Assembly (NCBI RefSeq): GCF_001006325.2
Contig: NZ_LBIA02000001.1
Span: forward strand, 1,985,501 to 2,049,500
DNA: 64,000 nucleotides
Direction: 5' to 3'
Source: Afipia massiliensis
Lineage (GTDB): Bacteria > Pseudomonadota > Alphaproteobacteria > Rhizobiales > Xanthobacteraceae
Both the position numbers and the translations under genes were made by a program. A model generated the notes under the pieces. It had not been told where the DNA came from. It ran no database searches and was given only the letters and a program-made list of their open reading frames with translations. The number at the start of each line of letters is the position of its first letter. Positions within the stretch are counted from its first letter, which is position 1. Of this stretch, positions 62,415 through 64,000 are shown piece after piece.

Positions 62415-64000
62415 ATGGAGACGAGCGTGGTACGCGGCGTGGAAATGCGCGTGGAATCGGATCGGTCCGGCGGCCCGGCCTTGCATGTGCAATTGCTCGG
62501 ACCACTGGCGATTGAGCGGGGCGGCGCCCCGGTGGCGCTGCCGACGTCGCGCAAGGTGCGGGCGCTGTTGGCTTATCTCGCGCTCGCGCCACGCGCGGTG
62601 CCGCGAAGCCAGCTTTGCGAACTTCTCTGGGATGTTCCGAACGATCCGCGCGGAGAGCTGCGCTGGTGCCTCAGCAAGCTGAGGTTTGTGGTCGATACGC
62701 CCGACCGGCAACGGGTTGAAACCCAGGAAGATACCGTCGCGCTCGATCTGGCCGATTGCTCTGTCGATGCCATCGAGGTCGCGCGCGCAACCCAGCAGGG
62801 CATCCAGCAATTGTCGCCCGAACGGCTGCGAGCGCTGGCCTCGCTGTACGTCGGAGAATTTCTCGAAGGCTTCGAGATCGATCGTAATCCGGATTTCAAT
62901 GCATGGCTTACAGCACAGCGCCGCCAGTTTCGCGGCCGCCACGCAGCCCTGCTGGAGCGCCTTGCCGGAGCAGAGACCGGCGACGACATCTTCGGCTATC
63001 TGGAAAAGTGGCTGGCGCTTGCGCCATTCGATCTGCGCGTCCACGAAATGCTGCTGGATGCATTCGCGCGTCGCGGCAGGCTGCGCGAAGGTGACGAGCA
63101 TTTGTTGTCAACCGCACGGATGTTCGAGGCCGATGGTCTCGATCACGGGCCAGTGCGCGAGATGTGGCGGGCAGCGAAAGCGCGGGGCGACGGTGCGAAG
63201 GTTCGCGCGGCCGATCTTTCGCCGGGGCTCGCATTGACGCCGCCGGATGCGGACAGCGCGATTGCGTCACCGCGCCGTGCCTCCATTGCGGTGATGCCGT
63301 TTGTCGACCGCAACGCTGCGTGGCCCGCGCAGGGTGGCGCGGCCGGAGGCCTCGCGCACGATCTGATCACGAGGCTCGCCAAGCTGCGCAGCCTCTTTAT
63401 CATCGCGCAGGGCACTGTGTTCGCACTCAGCGAGCGGCACGTTGGTCCGGAAGAAGCAGGTCGAATGCTGAACGTGGACTATGTGGTCAGCGGCTCGCTG
63501 CAGCGCCAGGGCACGCGCATGACCGTCGCGGTCGAACTCGCCGAGACGCGCTCCGCGCGCATTGTCTGGACCGAGGTTTTCGACCAGAGGATCAGCGATT
63601 CATTTCTCGTGCTCGATGAAATCGGCAACAGGATCGTGGCATCCATTGCCCATGAGATCGAAACGATCGAGCGCAACCGGGCGATGTTGAAGCCGCCGAA
63701 CTCGCTGGATGCGTGGGAAGCCTATCATCGAGGGCTGTGGCATGTTTACCGGTTCAACAAGGCCGACAACGAGCGCGCCCGGGAGTTTTTCGAGATGGCG
63801 GTGCAGCGCGACCCCACCTTCGCACGGGCCTATGGCGGGCTGTCCTTCGCGCATTTCCAGAGCGCGTTTCAGGGCTGGGCCCCGCGCGAGCCGGAAGTCG
63901 ACCGGGCCTTCGACACCGCAGGACAGAGCCTGATGGCCGACGATCGCGACCCGGGCGCGCATTGGGCCATGGGCCGGGCGCTCTGGCTGCGCGGACAGCA
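62415..64000 (+). CDS. BTAD/SARP-type transcriptional regulator with TolB-like and TPR regions (partial)
   Basis: The reading frame is open from ATG 62415 (an in-frame TAA is at 62403) to the end of the window, 528 codons so far, so the C terminus is missing. Order: OmpR/SARP-like winged HTH (LHVQLLGPLAIERGGAPVAL, TSRKVRALLAYLALAP, about 22-105), BTAD domain (AIEVARATQQGIQQLSPERL to about 250), a TolB/CadC-like nucleotide-like domain (RASIAVMPFVDRNAAWPAQG, YVVSGSLQRQGTRMTVAVEL, about 290-415) and the start of TPR repeats. Such regulators are common in Bradyrhizobium-like genomes and often adjoin methyltransferase genes. Signal and targets unknown. Confidence 0.85.
   Translation, partial: METSVVRGVEMRVESDRSGGPALHVQLLGPLAIERGGAPVALPTSRKVRALLAYLALAPRAVPRSQLCELLWDVPNDPRGELRWCLSKLRFVVDTPDRQRVETQEDTVALDLADCSVDAIEVARATQQGIQQLSPERLRALASLYVGEFLEGFEIDRNPDFNAWLTAQRRQFRGRHAALLERLAGAETGDDIFGYLEKWLALAPFDLRVHEMLLDAFARRGRLREGDEHLLSTARMFEADGLDHGPVREMWRAAKARGDGAKVRAADLSPGLALTPPDADSAIASPRRASIAVMPFVDRNAAWPAQGGAAGGLAHDLITRLAKLRSLFIIAQGTVFALSERHVGPEEAGRMLNVDYVVSGSLQRQGTRMTVAVELAETRSARIVWTEVFDQRISDSFLVLDEIGNRIVASIAHEIETIERNRAMLKPPNSLDAWEAYHRGLWHVYRFNKADNERAREFFEMAVQRDPTFARAYGGLSFAHFQSAFQGWAPREPEVDRAFDTAGQSLMADDRDPGAHWAMGRALWLRGQ

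Overview
The window is a 64 kb piece of an alphaproteobacterial chromosome, most like Nitrobacteraceae (the Bradyrhizobium / Rhodopseudomonas / Afipia / Nitrobacter group). The evidence is the high GC content, the Rhizobiales-type gene orders (ffs-dnaX-ybaB-recR; def-fmt-truA; dapD-dapE next to a HAD 5'-nucleotidase; rpmH-rnpA-yidC-engB-argB), and several palindromic intergenic repeat families of the kind seen in that group. This assignment is from memory of the families, not from a search.

Region 1 (1-29 kb) is conserved core. It holds the helicase hrpB, a retropepsin-like protease, a phosphohexomutase, an Lrp regulator, a PfkB kinase, nudC, a HIT protein, the 4.5S SRP RNA with the dnaX-ybaB-recR replication/repair operon, an AmpG-like transporter, rmuC, the def-fmt-truA translation-initiation and tRNA-modification cluster, dapE/dapD (lysine and peptidoglycan), argB, engB, yidC, rnpA, rpmH and a sensor histidine kinase. 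Seven palindromic repeat units of about four families sit between these genes. One has inserted in frame inside hrpB and another abuts the start of a DUF1036 gene.

Region 2 (29.3-43.9 kb) looks like accessory DNA stacked behind a tRNA-Arg(ACG) gene. Repeats at the tRNA 3' end, near 35.36 kb and near 43.93 kb share arms in the pattern expected of attL / attL-attR / attR for two tandem integrated elements. No integrase was seen. The first segment carries a Cu/Ag efflux set: a Cys/Met-rich small protein, a FixH-like protein, CusB and CusA. The second carries a broken arginase next to ornithine aminotransferase, a GYD protein, a branched-chain 2-oxoacid dehydrogenase E1alpha-E1beta-E2 set, a phasin, a small Cys protein and a Crp/Fnr regulator.

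Region 3 (44-60 kb) is the most unusual. It has a two-copy AraC-family regulator duplication plus a third short AraC protein, a channel-like membrane protein with an altered selectivity filter, an orphan HlyD-type adaptor, and two related sets of exported proteins (DUF1254, DUF992, HdeA-like, and small proteins sharing a GRPxTPMSxAGVARRT motif). These are joined by an Omp25-like barrel and a DUF2092 protein, with another AraC regulator between the sets. Direct-repeat sites with a 10-bp period, built on TGGCGCG/TGGC, lie upstream of the channel gene, both duplicated AraC genes, the adaptor gene and the first exported set. This suggests one AraC-controlled envelope regulon. It is the best candidate here for an undescribed system; its function (envelope or acid stress?) is inference.

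Region 4 (60-64 kb) has a Pro/Ala-rich single-pass membrane protein, a methyltransferase, and a divergent BTAD/SARP-type regulator that runs off the end of the window.
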